DNA of 64,000 nucleotides, from positions 41,178,501-41,242,500 of the forward strand of contig NC_070603.1 of assembly GCF_027172205.1 (NCBI RefSeq), read 5' to 3'. Origin of the DNA: Podarcis raffonei (taxonomy: Eukaryota > Chordata > Lepidosauria > Squamata > Lacertidae). The first letter of the stretch is position 1. Each line of letters starts with the position of its first letter. This document shows, piece after piece, positions 1-11,800 of this stretch. The notes under the pieces were generated by a model. The model was not told where the DNA came from, made no database searches, and saw only the letters and a program-made list of their open reading frames with translations. Both the position numbers and the translations under genes were made by a program.

Positions 1-699
1 TGGAGTGCCAGGAACAGGTGAGGCTGCAGTTCCCTTATTTTGGCTGCTGGTCCCTTATTTTCAAGGCTGCTGGTCCCTTATTTTCAACTCTGTAAGTTGA
101 CAGCTATGTTGAAATGTATTCTTTTTTTGTTGTAAGCCATTTTGAGAGTGATTTATTTGTGGAAAAGGGGCATACAAATCAAATGATGAATGGATAAAAG
201 AGGCAGCTAGCAAAAAGAAGAAGAAAGAGAGATAAAACATTGACAGAACCATAGATCTGTAGAGATGGAATGGACCATGAGGGTCTTCTAGTCCAATCCC
301 CTGCAATGCAAGAACCTTTCGCCCAATGTGGGGCTCAAACCCACGACCCTGAGGTTGCGTCTCATTCTCTGCCAACTGAGCTATCAGATCACCATCATCC
401 TGAAAAAAGAAATAGCAGACTGCATATCAATCAGCAGCATGAGCATGGACTTCTCCACAAAATTTCCCTCGGATTTTCATTCCCTGTGTAAACGGACCCA
501 CATAAGATGTAGACTATGATTTACCATAATCTATCTGGAATGGGGGGGGGAGCAACTTGCACCAATGCTATATCAGCAGTTCTTCACACACGTCACCTTT
601 TCACACACTCAAGCACTGGTTTGCCAAAACATATTGTGCTATCAGTTGGTTTACATAGGTAATCCAAACTTAAGCACAGAAATGCAATGCACCCCTTAC
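1..699. other. Left edge: intron 2 of gene A with repeat pieces
   Basis: Part of intron 2 of gene A. It aligns to 34370-34820 from about base 105 on. It holds a CR1-like fragment (about 246-374) and no recognisable exon 3, which fits the roughly 2.9-kb intron 2 of gene C. Confidence -1.
246..374 (-). repeat. CR1-like LINE 3' fragment
   Basis: Pattern of a reptile CR1 tail: a 'gtagagatgg ... ctagtccaa ... ccctgcaatgca' run. The same sequence recurs at 34512-34640 in the duplicate and in variant form at 28768-28882. Family is assigned by memory of the consensus. Confidence -1.
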
Positions 700-2649
700 C
701 TCGATATTCGTTCACTCTTTCTATGAAGGGCATTGCAGGACGCCCACCAAATTCTTCAGCATGATTCACAAAAGCATCTTTCATTGTTTCATATCCACAA
801 ATCACAACGATGGGCTTTGGTCCGACCCAGACAGTAAAGATGGGGCCATATTTATCAATGAGCTGAAAGTAGAATCAAAGACAAGCAAGGTTCATTGGGC
901 AATGCTTCCTTTTGACACATAAATCAGGGCAGGGGTGGAGAAATTGTGTTCCCTGGGCTAAACTTGGCCTGCCAGGCTTTTTCTCACAAAATATATTGAC
1001 CCCCCTCTCAGCTGGCATCATGGCAATCTTAGGGCAGTGGGGAAGATTCACAAAAGCTTGCAAAAACTTCTCCTATGCAATCTATGGTGTGATTCCATCT
1101 GGAATGCTGTGCACAGTTCTGATTGACTAAGGTGAAAAGGAGATATTGTAGAGCTGGTGGGGGAAAGTCCCCAAAAGGAAAACTAAAATGATCAAGCAAC
1201 TACAGCAGCTCCTCTGTGTGGAAAGGGCACAACATCTCGATCTTTTTTTAGGAAAAAGTTGAGTAAGAGGAGACAAGACAGAAGTGTGTAACAGTGTCAT
1301 GGTGTGAAGGAAGCGGAGAGAGAGACTTTGCTCCCTCTCCCATCTCTTTCCTGGCCAGTCACCCAGTGATGCTCTATAGTGGGAAATTCAAGAGAAACAC
1401 AAGGAAATACAGTCATACAGCTTAATTCTCAAACGTTTTGGCTCCCAAACACCGCAAACTCAGAAGTGACTGTTTCGGTTTGCAAACTATTTTTGGAAGC
1501 TAAATGTCTGATGGGGCTTCTGCAGCTTCTGATTGGCTGCAGGAGCTTCCTGCAGCCAATCAGAAGTCACACTTTGATCTCCGAACGTTTTGGAAGTCGA
1601 ATGGACTCCTGGAAAGGATTCAATTCGACATCCAAGGTATGACTGTACTTCTTAGACACAGCACAGAGTTTGGAATTCATGACAGCTAGATGTAATGATG
1701 GACAGTTTTAACAGCTGATAAGATAGAGACACAGCTGGGACACCAGTTAAAGTTGGTAGTAGGCACTCAGTTCCACCAAGACAGATTTCCTCAAGCTATA
1801 ATATGGCCATCAACTGTAGCTTTATCCTCCATCAAAATTCATGGCTGTTATTCATTCATTCATTATTTTTTACTTTTTAAATGTCTATAGTGCTCTTATT
1901 CTGAGGATTATATCATCATATTATTATTATTAATATTAATTTAAAAACACAGAAATACATAGCATAATAACAACAAAAACAATACCGCCTCCCAAGTTTG
2001 AAAGGTATAGATTGCTTAATTAGCCAAAGGCCTGGGTGACAATGAATGTTTTTGCCTGGTGCCTCAAGATATGCAATGAAAGCACCAGGTGAGCTTCCTT
2101 GGATAGAGCATTGCACAAATGGTGAGCCACCACAGCAAAGGCCCATTCTCATGTTGTCACCCTATGGAGTTCTCACAGAGAAGGCACAAAAGAAGGGCCT
2201 CGGATGACGATCACAGGGTCCATGTTGGTTCATATGGATCCCCATACTCTCTACAGCTTTCTAGCATGGGAAAAGACAAAAAGGATGGGAACTTTCCTAT
2301 CATAAGCTCCATTCTGTTAACTGAAGGCTTCTCAAAGCAGGAGACACAAGCAGACATACACAGACCAGACAAGGGAGAAATTAATTCTGTGTCCTCCTCT
2401 CTCTGTGTGTGTCCTACTATTCTAGGCAAAATCCTATTCATTACATGACATTTATGGACAGGGAAACTCACCTTTGTATAGAACTTGTAGAGAGGCAGGA
2501 CATCTTTCTGCAGGAGATTTCCCAGCAAGAGCCAGGGAGTGGGTCCTGGGGGGTAGCTGGCTTTTCTTCTTGTACATTTTGAAGGAGGAGAAGAGTAAAG
2601 CGAAGAGCAGGTAGAGAAGGAGCAGAGCTCCTGCCCCAACCACCTCCAT
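700..2649 (-). pseudogene. Gene A: CYP2 family cytochrome P450, 5' part only (exons 1-2), frameshifted
   Basis: Exon 1 lies at 2472-2649 and exon 2 at 700-862; exons 3-9 would lie beyond the left edge. Exon 1 starts [15 protein letters not shown], a membrane anchor, followed by the basic MYKKKSQLP stretch. It is 178 bases instead of the 177 of its sister exon in gene C, because a C run in the Pro-rich hinge (near 2546-2551, six bases instead of five) carries one extra base. This shifts the frame after QLPP. Exon 2 is open, 163 bases, with good splice sites, and reads [17 protein letters not shown] and [12 protein letters not shown]. Intron 1 matches that of gene C closely, so gene A is the tandem partner of gene C. 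The frameshift could be a real null allele or an assembly error in a homopolymer. The P450 call is firm; whether it is functional is not. Confidence -1.
1410..1645. mobile_element. TA-flanked MITE, family 2 (CAGTCATACC type)
   Basis: Begins TA|CAGTCATAC and ends GTATGACTG|TA, so it has inverted ends on a TA target, as in Tc1/mariner-derived MITEs. It has an inner palindrome around GATTGGCTGCAG. This copy lacks about a dozen bases near its left end compared with 36064-36313. Intron 1 of gene A. Confidence -1.
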
Positions 2650-4979
2650 CTTTCACTGAGCTCTTCTTTAGGCCAGAAATCCAAGAAAATGCTTAAGAAA
2701 GTCAGGAAGGAGGCAATGCCGTCAGCTGGAGACCCAGCCAAACCTGTCTCTGGAATATCTCTAACATTCCAACCCTGTTTTCATTCTTTTCCATGTGATT
2801 TTTAATTATTAGCAAGAGCTATTACTCATTAAAAGAACGTCACTCTGACCTGAACTCCGAGTTAACCCCCTAACCCTTGGAAATGTGAGATGTCGTGCAT
2901 GGAGGCTGTGCACTAATGCACATTTATTGTGAAGTCAGCCAGGGAAAACATTTTCTTTTCTGGTGCCAGTCAAAGTCAGCAATACTGAGCTGGACAGACC
3001 TTTAGTGCAGTTTCCATTTTTGTGACTATGAAGTTTGTGCTTCATAGATGTGGCTCTCACCTGCTGACTGCTATGCATCTCAAGTAAGGCTTTCTTAGCT
3101 GCATTGCCCCATGTACAGGACTGGCCATAAGCCAAGAGACTCGATTAGCAATTTATCTTTTTTTTGCTGGGCATCTAGCTGCCCTGATCTTTCTGCAATG
3201 GTGTTTTTTCCCCACTGACCTCACACTGTGGGACTGGAGAAGTGTTTTCTTAATTTGGCCCAATTGGCATTTAGCCCAGGTAAGTGAGAATATTTAAGAA
3301 AAGGTTTCTGCAGTATCTGAGGCACTATTGGGTTGAGGACACTCTTGAGTCACCTTCCATGGACTCTGCCTTTGAGGGGTGGGTCCTTGGAGTGCCTTTA
3401 GACTTGGCATGCTCATTGAGGTGAAAAATGGCTGAGGGTGTGCATGTCAGGTGAACATACCAGCGGAAGCAGATTTAGGGAAGTGCAACGGGTTTGGTGA
3501 CACTGGGCACAGAGCTTCCGAAGTGCCACAGCTTTTATTTATAATGGAGCACAAGAGGAGGGGGGCAAATTTTTGATCCCTGAAATTTGAGACCCCAAGA
3601 TCTGCCACTGACACCAGGGAGGGAGAATGCTTTCCGAACCTCACTGAATTACCACAGCATGTGGTCATAAACATGCCCAGGAGGTGGGATGGATATGTTA
3701 TGTTTTATTATCACATTTTTGTATTGCATTAGGTTGTTATAAGGTGTACATTCTTTGTTTCGTCAGCTTGTAAACCGCCTTGAGTATTGTAAGCTAGAAA
3801 GACGGTACGGTGGGGTAATCCACTCTGGGCTAATCTTTCTGCTTCCTGGAACACCACAAGAAATTACTGGGTAATCTGACCCATCACTCTGACAGTACCA
3901 TGACCAGATGCAACATAAGGCAGTGCCAGAATTCTTGTGCAGAAGAAGAATCCAGTTTGACACAAGTGTGAAAACCTTCACCTGCTGGAATTCCCTCTAC
4001 TACCCTACTATGAAAAGCACAAGAGAGTTCTCGCCTTCAATTCAGAACATTTTAGTCGTAATCTCTATATTTGCTTCTGACAAAACACAAAATAGATACA
4101 AGTTCAGAAAGGTGGAAGTATCTACAACTGGAAGTTTTGGAAGTATCTACAACCTTTGTCATCTATCTTTTTCAGAGGCGGTTTAGGCTTCTCCAGGGTT
4201 ATCTGGAGGATAAGATGAGGAATCTGATTGCATTTCTGCAATTGGCACCACATCTAGTTTCACCCTCAGAGAGGTGGGATTCTGGCTTCTAAAGGATCTG
4301 TAACTTTTGCAATCTGACCAACATTTTTGACAAATGAAAAGAAAAACCTACAATTCTCCTGGACCAACACTGCCCCTTCACCTACTGCCCCTTCACCTTC
4401 AAAAGCATGGAGCTGTACTCCCTTCACTAGTTTTGGCAGCAAAATCGCCACCTTTTTGACTTGCTTTGCAGAGGTGACTAAGCCTACTGAGCCTTATCAT
4501 CATGAGTTCTTTGCAGTTTAATATTATGTCACAGTGACATCTCTGCAAGGGGCTTTGAACTGGCAAGGCAAGCTTCCCCCTCACACAGTGAGCATAATTT
4601 GGACAGTGAGTACTTGGGACTTAGGCTCTTTTTTGTGGTATAGATAGAATTAGTCAGGAAAACGTGGCCAGTAGCAATGCATTGCCATTTCCATGGGCTT
4701 TTTTACTTAAAACATTCCAATGAACACAGCAAACACTGTCCTTTCTAGCTGCTTCAAGTGGCTGGAAATAGTTTTTAAGAAGAAAGGGGAAAATTGACAG
4801 AAAGCCCACAGACTGCCGTGTTAAAATGAAGGGGTGGGGGTGGGGTGAATAAAAATAATCATCCCCAGAAAGGTCTATAGACATGCAATCTGATTTGAAT
4901 GCTTGTGTTCCAATCCGGGCATGATCATTAAAAAAAGAGAAAATGAAAACGAAACCCACTTTCATCCCTATTAGTAGTT

Positions 4980-5240
4980 GGGCGATATATTAATATAGCA
5001 TCCAAAACCAGTTTAAAGTCTATATTGTGCTGTCGGTTTCATAATTTTTGACCTGGTAATATATTGTGAATCACGGTGTGTGTTCGCGCGCACGTGTGCC
5101 ATGCAAAATCACAATGGGGGGGGAACCATGAAGCCAGCCATAGCTCCATCCTTATTTCAGACATTGTGATATATCAGTATATTGCAATATTTACCTGGGG
5201 ATATTTTGCGATGTTGAAAACCAGATATTGCCAACAGCCC
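4980..5240. mobile_element. Foldback MITE (GGGCGATAT ends)
   Basis: Starts GGGCGATATATT and ends with a near-inverse (GATATTGCC...GCCC), flanked by similar TATTAGTAGTT / TATTTGTAGTT. AT-rich with internal palindromes. The copy at 40159-40428 matches. Confidence -1.
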
Positions 5241-5341
5241 TATTTGTAGTTAAACTGAAATCAAGAAGCCATATATACTTGAGAGAATAAAGATCCCCTC
5301 AATTTAATCAGTAGAAGAGAGTGAATGTTTATAACAGTATA

Positions 5342-5566
5342 CAGTGGTACCTCAGGTTACAAACTCTTCAGGTTACAAACTCCACTAACCCGGAAGTCGT
5401 GCTTCAGGTTGAGAACTTTGCCCCAGGATGAGAACGGAAATTGTGCGGTGGCGGCACAGCAGTAGCAGGAGGCCCCATTAGCAAAAGTGCGCCTCATGTT
5501 AAGAACGGTTTCGGGTTTAGAGCAGACCTCCGGAATGAATTAAATTTGTAACCCGAAGTACTACTT
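5342..5566 (+). mobile_element. TA-flanked MITE, family 1 (CAGTGGTACCTC type)
   Basis: TA|CAGTGGTACCTCAGGTTAC at the left; right end diverged. The body holds the family's AGGAGGCCCCATTAG motif. Matches 40530-40770 in the other cassette. Confidence -1.
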
Positions 5567-5626
5567 TATGAGGAAAGCTTTTTAAAACACACACACACTG
5601 CAATAGTTGATGATCCTTTGTCACAT

Positions 5627-5632
5627 TTTATT
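5627..5632 (-). promoter_or_regulatory. Poly(A) signal candidate, gene B
   Basis: AATAAA on the minus strand, about 240 bases past the stop codon, conserved at the same place downstream of gene D. Position and conservation support the call; cleavage is not shown. Confidence -1.
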
Positions 5633-5872
5633 AAGTGCCAATGAGCCCATGAACAGTTGACTGGACATTAGGGATTGAAAGGTCTAAGGCTCTTCTCGTT
5701 TGCCATGCTAAGAAAACTTTTAATACCTGATATCTAGGGCTATTACCCTTATGTGAAACTGAGAGGTGTTGAATGAGTGAAGGAAGGCACCTCGCAGTAC
5801 TCCTGTTCTACCTACTACAAATATTCTGGGAGCCACTGACCACATTCTTTCTGCTTATCTTTTGTCACAAGA

Positions 5873-8800
5873 TCACACTGAACGTCTGATGGCTTTCATC
5901 AGAGGACAGACATTTTTAGCATTGAACTCCACAAACAAAGAGGCTAAATCCATATCTTTTGCGGCTCCAACCAGCTGGAAGGTGAAGTTCTGGAGCAGAG
6001 TACTGAAGAACAGGAAGAGCTCCATCCGCGCCAAGGCTTCCCCAATGCATGACCGCTTCCCTGGCAAAGAAAAACAAGGCACAGCTAACCAAAGATCTAC
6101 ACAGTGCGTAGGAAACTTGGACTCAGCTCCAAAAAACAACGTTTTGAATGCGTTATAAACATGCAATACCAGATGACGACAGAGAGCAAAAAAAAATTTA
6201 TACGATAAAATAATTTGTTATAACGATTTAATTTCTGACTTATTTATAGCTTTATTTTTCCTGTGTGCAGATCCACTCCTAGTGAATTCATGCAATGTTG
6301 GTTTGGGGACTGGAAATAGTGTTAGGTATCATTCATCAAGAAACAAGAAAAGTGGGAAGATAACTTTAAGGACATTTTCTATGCGTTCTGCTCAAACATG
6401 CCATGCAGCTACTATACTGAGGCTTCCGTACTGAGTTTTGGTTTTTGAACGTTTCAGAACTCGAACGGTCTTCCGGAATGGATTAAATTCGAAAACCAAG
6501 GTACCACTGTACTACTATTATTACCACTATTACTACTGCATCTGAAGGCAGCCCTGTTTAGGGAAGCTTTTAATGTTTGATGTATTACAGTATTTTAATT
6601 TTTTTTTGGAAGCGGCCCAGAGTGGCTGGGGAAGCCCAGCCAGATGGGCGGGGTATAAATAATAAAATTATTATTATTACTACTACTACTACTACTACTA
6701 ATAATAATAATAATAATATAATGATTGGCCTGACGTATGGATGGGCGAGACATGAGATTCAGTTCACATTTAAAACTCAGTCTATCAAATGCACCCTTTT
6801 TGAAACCATATGAGAACGGAAACACAACCAATCTTCAAAATTTTCACTTGTACAAATTTTCTGATGCAGTTCTCCAATGACAGAATGGGAGGAATTCAAC
6901 TTCATGTTTTCCAAACATTCCAGTTTATTGACGCTTTTCTAGCCTCTGACCCAGATGTACTTTATTTTTTTCCAAACACTATCATATGTTTTTGTGCCAT
7001 CCCCTACTCACAGAAAATACCAGGGAGGGAAATATAATTACAAGACTGGCACATCCAACCAGGAATGACTTCTACTCTTATTTTACTTTAAATCACAGTG
7101 CCTTTGTGAGGAGAAGCCTATTAGAAGCTAGACAGAGGGCACTGCCTCCTTTTAAAAAGTGGTGCATGCCATCAGCTTACAACAGGGTGCCATGTAATCC
7201 TTCAGGGAAATTGCAAAACATGGGGTGAAGGACCCCTGACAGTTAAGTCCAGTCATGGACGACTCTGGGGTTGCAGTGATCATTTTACTTTACAGGCCAA
7301 GGGAGCCGGCATTTGCCTGCATACAGTTTTTCCGGATCATGTGGCCAGCATGACAAAGCTGCTTCTGGTGAAACCAGATGTGATGGCCTGGGATTCGGAT
7401 TCGGATACTGAACCTGAGGAATCCCAGCCTGCACAGGATCCCCCGCCTCCAGAACCAGCTGAGCCGGGGCAGATAAAAGCCAGCCAGCCCCAGTCCCAAG
7501 TTGCGGGGGCAACATTATTGGTAGCCAGTTCCTGCCTGAACCCTGTCCTGCTTTCCTGCCAGAGCTCCTGACCCGCCCTGACTCCCTGCTTGCAAGCCTG
7601 TTCCTGACTTCACCCGACTCCCTGCCCAGCACCCAGCTTCAGCTTTGATGGACTGCCTCCATATTGCACCTTCGACCTGGGACTGGAATCGGACCTCACC
7701 TCTCGGTTGACCCATGGGACCAGCACACCAGAGCAGCACACGTAAACACTGTTTACCTTCCTGCCACAGTGGTACCTATCTATCTACTTGAACTCGTGTG
7801 CTTTCGAACTGTTAGGTTGGCAGGAGCTGGGACCGAGCAATGGGAGCTCATCCCATCGCGGGGATTCAAACCTTCTGATCAGCAAGCCCAAGAAGCTCAG
7901 TGGCTTAGACCACAGCGCAGCCATATCTCTTTCCGTACACTGTCTCTTGAAAGAAAGTGGAAATGGCATTGTTTGCACATAAGTTACCACAGGCTTGTAT
8001 AATTACCTGCTGAAAAGACTATTAAGGCATCTTTCTTCTTGAACTGGCCTTTCTCATCCAAAAAATGTCCAGGATTGAACTGTTCGGGAGTCTCCCACTG
8101 GAGAGGGTCACGATGCACAGATGTGAACAATGAAGTAACAGCAGTGCCCTTCAGGGTTAAAAGATGGCAGATTTACATTATAGGTCTCAATTCATGACTA
8201 TCTAGGAAATAGCCACACTATGATAAAATGATAAAATGGGGAAGCTAACTTAGAAGAATGGGCTTCCACTAGGGATGAGCTGATTTCCTCTGGTCAGCTC
8301 CTGTATTACTCCATAAGTACACACTGCCTTACATTCAACTAAAATACACATTTATGTACCCATTTTAAATCTAAAACACCTTTTTGTGTGTTTTCTTGTG
8401 TGCTTCTGTGTGCATTTTCCCACTAAAACATTGATTTTAGTACACATTTTCCCCATAAAAGATACATTTTGTATGCATAGGTCTGTGAAAGACTAATTCC
8501 GTTGGTTCATTTTAAAATGTGAATCGAGCAAACAAAATTCTCCTCTATCACTAGTTCCTTCAGCTCATTTGCTTAGGCCAACAAAATTACTACTGATCTC
8601 ATCCCTGCCTCCATGAGGGCAGTCCAGGGCCCTTTATATGATCAGTTCCTGAAACTGCTCCATTTCTTCTCCACAATTATCATGACAAAATGCTGGGCCA
8701 TCATACCTTAGGGAAGGTGAACCCCCTGAATTTTGTATCACAAGACGTTGTATGGGGAGTGGCCTCATTAGTTAATAGTGGGTATCGTAGAATCTCATGG

Positions 8801-11800
8801 ATAACTGCATTGGTGAAAGGCATCCTCACACGATCTTCCATGCTAGGGGCACGGGTGGCACTCGTCACCTCATCAATTTCCTGTTGGACTTTTGCTGTAA
8901 TGAAAAAGAGATATTTCCTGGATTCAGATTCTGCTTCTCATCTGACAGAGTGAAAACCTTGGGCACTCTCCGACATCATGAAAACTCATGCCAACACAAA
9001 TTCTCCTCTTGAGTGATTTCCACTCATTCCTCTGTGCCAGAGCCTTACCACCTTGTTGATCTCCTGCTGGACTTTTCCTGTAACAAAGTTCATTTGGAAA
9101 ATGTGCTTCCAGAATTCTGAGGTCTCTCCTCTTCTGGCAATGTTCCTACCCCTGGACATAAGTGCCATTTGAAGACACCAGGGAGCCCTCAAAACCCTTT
9201 TTATTTTTTAACAATGAGGGGAGGTTCAGGCTGATGCAGAATGCTAATGGAAACCTCCTAGTCCATGGGATGTCTTTGCATGTGTGATTACTAGTGGAGC
9301 CCATCATAGTCCCATCCACTTTAAACTTCTCTGGGGTATCTGAATACCTTGAATATGTGGCAACTTAGCCATCACCATGAGGCCAGAGATCAAGAAAACG
9401 CTTGTGGTTCCTGTCCCAGCCAAAAAAAGGCCAAACACTGTCATGACAAGGTTTTCAGTTCTGAAGGTGTCACTCGCAGATTTTTGTTCCTGTGAGGCAG
9501 AGGGAAAGGGGGGGGGGAGAGAGAAAATTTCACTATAAAGAAAGATGGCAAAATGGAGACAGCTTAGCCTGTTCGAATGAGCATCATGGGTGAAACAGAG
9601 GGGCACTCTGGTTGGCCTGGTATCCCTTCCCCACATGGACTAGGACATAACTGGGCACCCATACCGGTGCAAATAAATTTTTTGACCCACGTACCTTCTC
9701 AGACTTGATAAGAAAGCAGTCAATAAAGTCACGGATGTTCTGAGGATCCAGCGTCTGCCTGTGTACTTTCACATTCTCACGGATGAAATCACACAACTCA
9801 TCAGTATCAGAAAAAATCTTTTGGTGTCTTCCAGGAAAGCAGTCTAATATTTTAGGGACAGCAGAGTACAGCTGAAATGAAGATGACACACACAGCTTTA
9901 AATATTGCAAATCCATCTTTTTATAGTATGCCACAAAGATTCTGGCTGAAAAGTGATAAAGCAGTTGTTTTTAATCACTTATTTTGGAAATCCAGCAGGA
10001 ACTGTTGCGCTTTTGGTTCATTTTACCTCATTCCTAAGGGCTAGGGATGATGGGGCTTCCCTTGAAAATGACTCAGAAATGTCAACTGGTCCAAAATCCA
10101 GATTACTGGTTCGGGTTCTGTTTAAGTCTCATATAACCTCTGTTATAAAGTAGCTGCACATGTGGCCACTTTGGCTCTGGGCCTGGTTCAAGGTGTTAAT
10201 ATTAGTTTTTAAAGCCCTAAATGACTCAGGCTCCAACTACCTGAAAGACAACTTCCTTTCCTGCAGACTTCCTTGGGTGCTAAGAGTGGCAAAGGGGACC
10301 CTATTAGTTGTTGCACTGCCCTCAGAGGCTCATGGTCCAGAAAAAGGTATTGTCTGTGGCAACCCTTCAGTTGTGGAACTTCCTCTACACAGAGATGTGC
10401 CTGGCATCTTCATTATACAGGTTTTGAAGAATGCTGAAGACATGCCTTTTCACTCTGGCTTTTGACTCCCGAGGTGTATATAAGTTGTTTTCAACTGTTT
10501 TTAACTTTGTGTTTCAATTGTTGTAACCTGCCCTGGGACATTAGGGTGAAGGGCAGAACAACAAGAACAACGACATCCTGGGTAGCTTGTTTTAACTGAT
10601 GATCTAGGCGTGGCTCCCCACACTTAGCAACTCCTCCCACCAGGATACCTCTATAGATGTACAAATGTGCCTCAGTCTGTTCCAACACTCATTCTCACTT
10701 TCAACTGGAATTTCCCATTCTCCTGCAATTGGTGCATTTTGCACAAGTCTTTCTTCTATTTTGTCATCCGCTAATGTGGAAATGTCTGCCATTTTTAATG
10801 CATACCATATTGCACAATAGACAGACCTATCCCAGTAATCAACAATTATTTAAAATTGAAAAATGAAACAAGTAAGGCTCCTGTTGGGACAGAAATTTAT
10901 GTGGTTCCCATTACTGATTGTGAAGTTTTATGAGGGCAGTAAATTTCTGGGGAGCAGTTTGTGATTCATAGCAACAATTCTCCCTTCCCCCACACCCTCA
11001 TGGCTCTTTCTTCAGTAGCTTGGGTACCATTTTCTTACATTAGGAAAAACCTGTATCCTGCATTGTTCTGGGGTGTTGTGGGGATGGAAACTGTAGGGTG
11101 TAGCCCCTGTTGGTGACTGGAAAGGAAAGGGAGATCTGCTGCTATTAGTAAACAACCCAGGTAAGTCTTCCAACTTTTCTGCTGCCTGCCCTGCTCAAGG
11201 GTCCAGTTTCTCCCCTGAAATCACTGGAACTTTGTGGTTGTGTCAATTTCTATCTCAACCCTGTCGAAGACATTTTCAGAACATTATTTTCATCTGATAG
11301 TTAGGCAGGCACACATTTGTGAACTCTTTGTGCCATCGTTCATACTACAACAAGCTAGGTTTTGTTTTTCCTTTTCATGGTAGAGAGGAAAATGTTTGCT
11401 ACACAGAAGGAACAACCTACCAGTCCCAAGATAGTCTGAAAGAAGTCAACTTGGTTCTCTATAATGCATTGGTGCTTTAGGAAGGTCTTGTCTGCGTAGT
11501 CAAAGCGAGTCCCAAAGATGACTGATGAGATCACATTGGAAACAGCGGATGTGATTTTAGTTGTCGGATCAAAGCCCTGTCCTGTAGGAGGAACCGAAGA
11601 CAGTCAGCAAGGCCTGATGAAAGTGGACCCCACCATCTTCAGACCCCAATACAAAATTAACTCTAAAAACTGTTTAAACAGCTTGAACCTGGTAGATTGC
11701 ATTTCCATCAATCCCAAGAACCAAATGTTAAAGAAATTAAAAGTAGTAGTAAAATGCTGTAATCAAGAGGGCTGTGCACAGCTGTACCCCTCACACCGAC

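Larger units (their letters stand above)
2650..5872. other. Spacer between gene B (3') and gene A (5')
   Basis: Holds the presumed promoter and 5' UTR of gene A just right of 2649 and the 3' UTR of gene B at its right end. Also a foldback repeat (4980-5240) and a MITE (5342-5566). It aligns along its length with 37318-41076. No further coding exon was recognised; the short open frames here are not conserved as proteins between the two copies. Confidence -1.

Noticed and set aside
7341-7571. Proline/glutamate-rich open frame as a small protein gene
   Set aside because: It lies in a solo LTR and flanking SINE, and is absent from the duplicate cassette.
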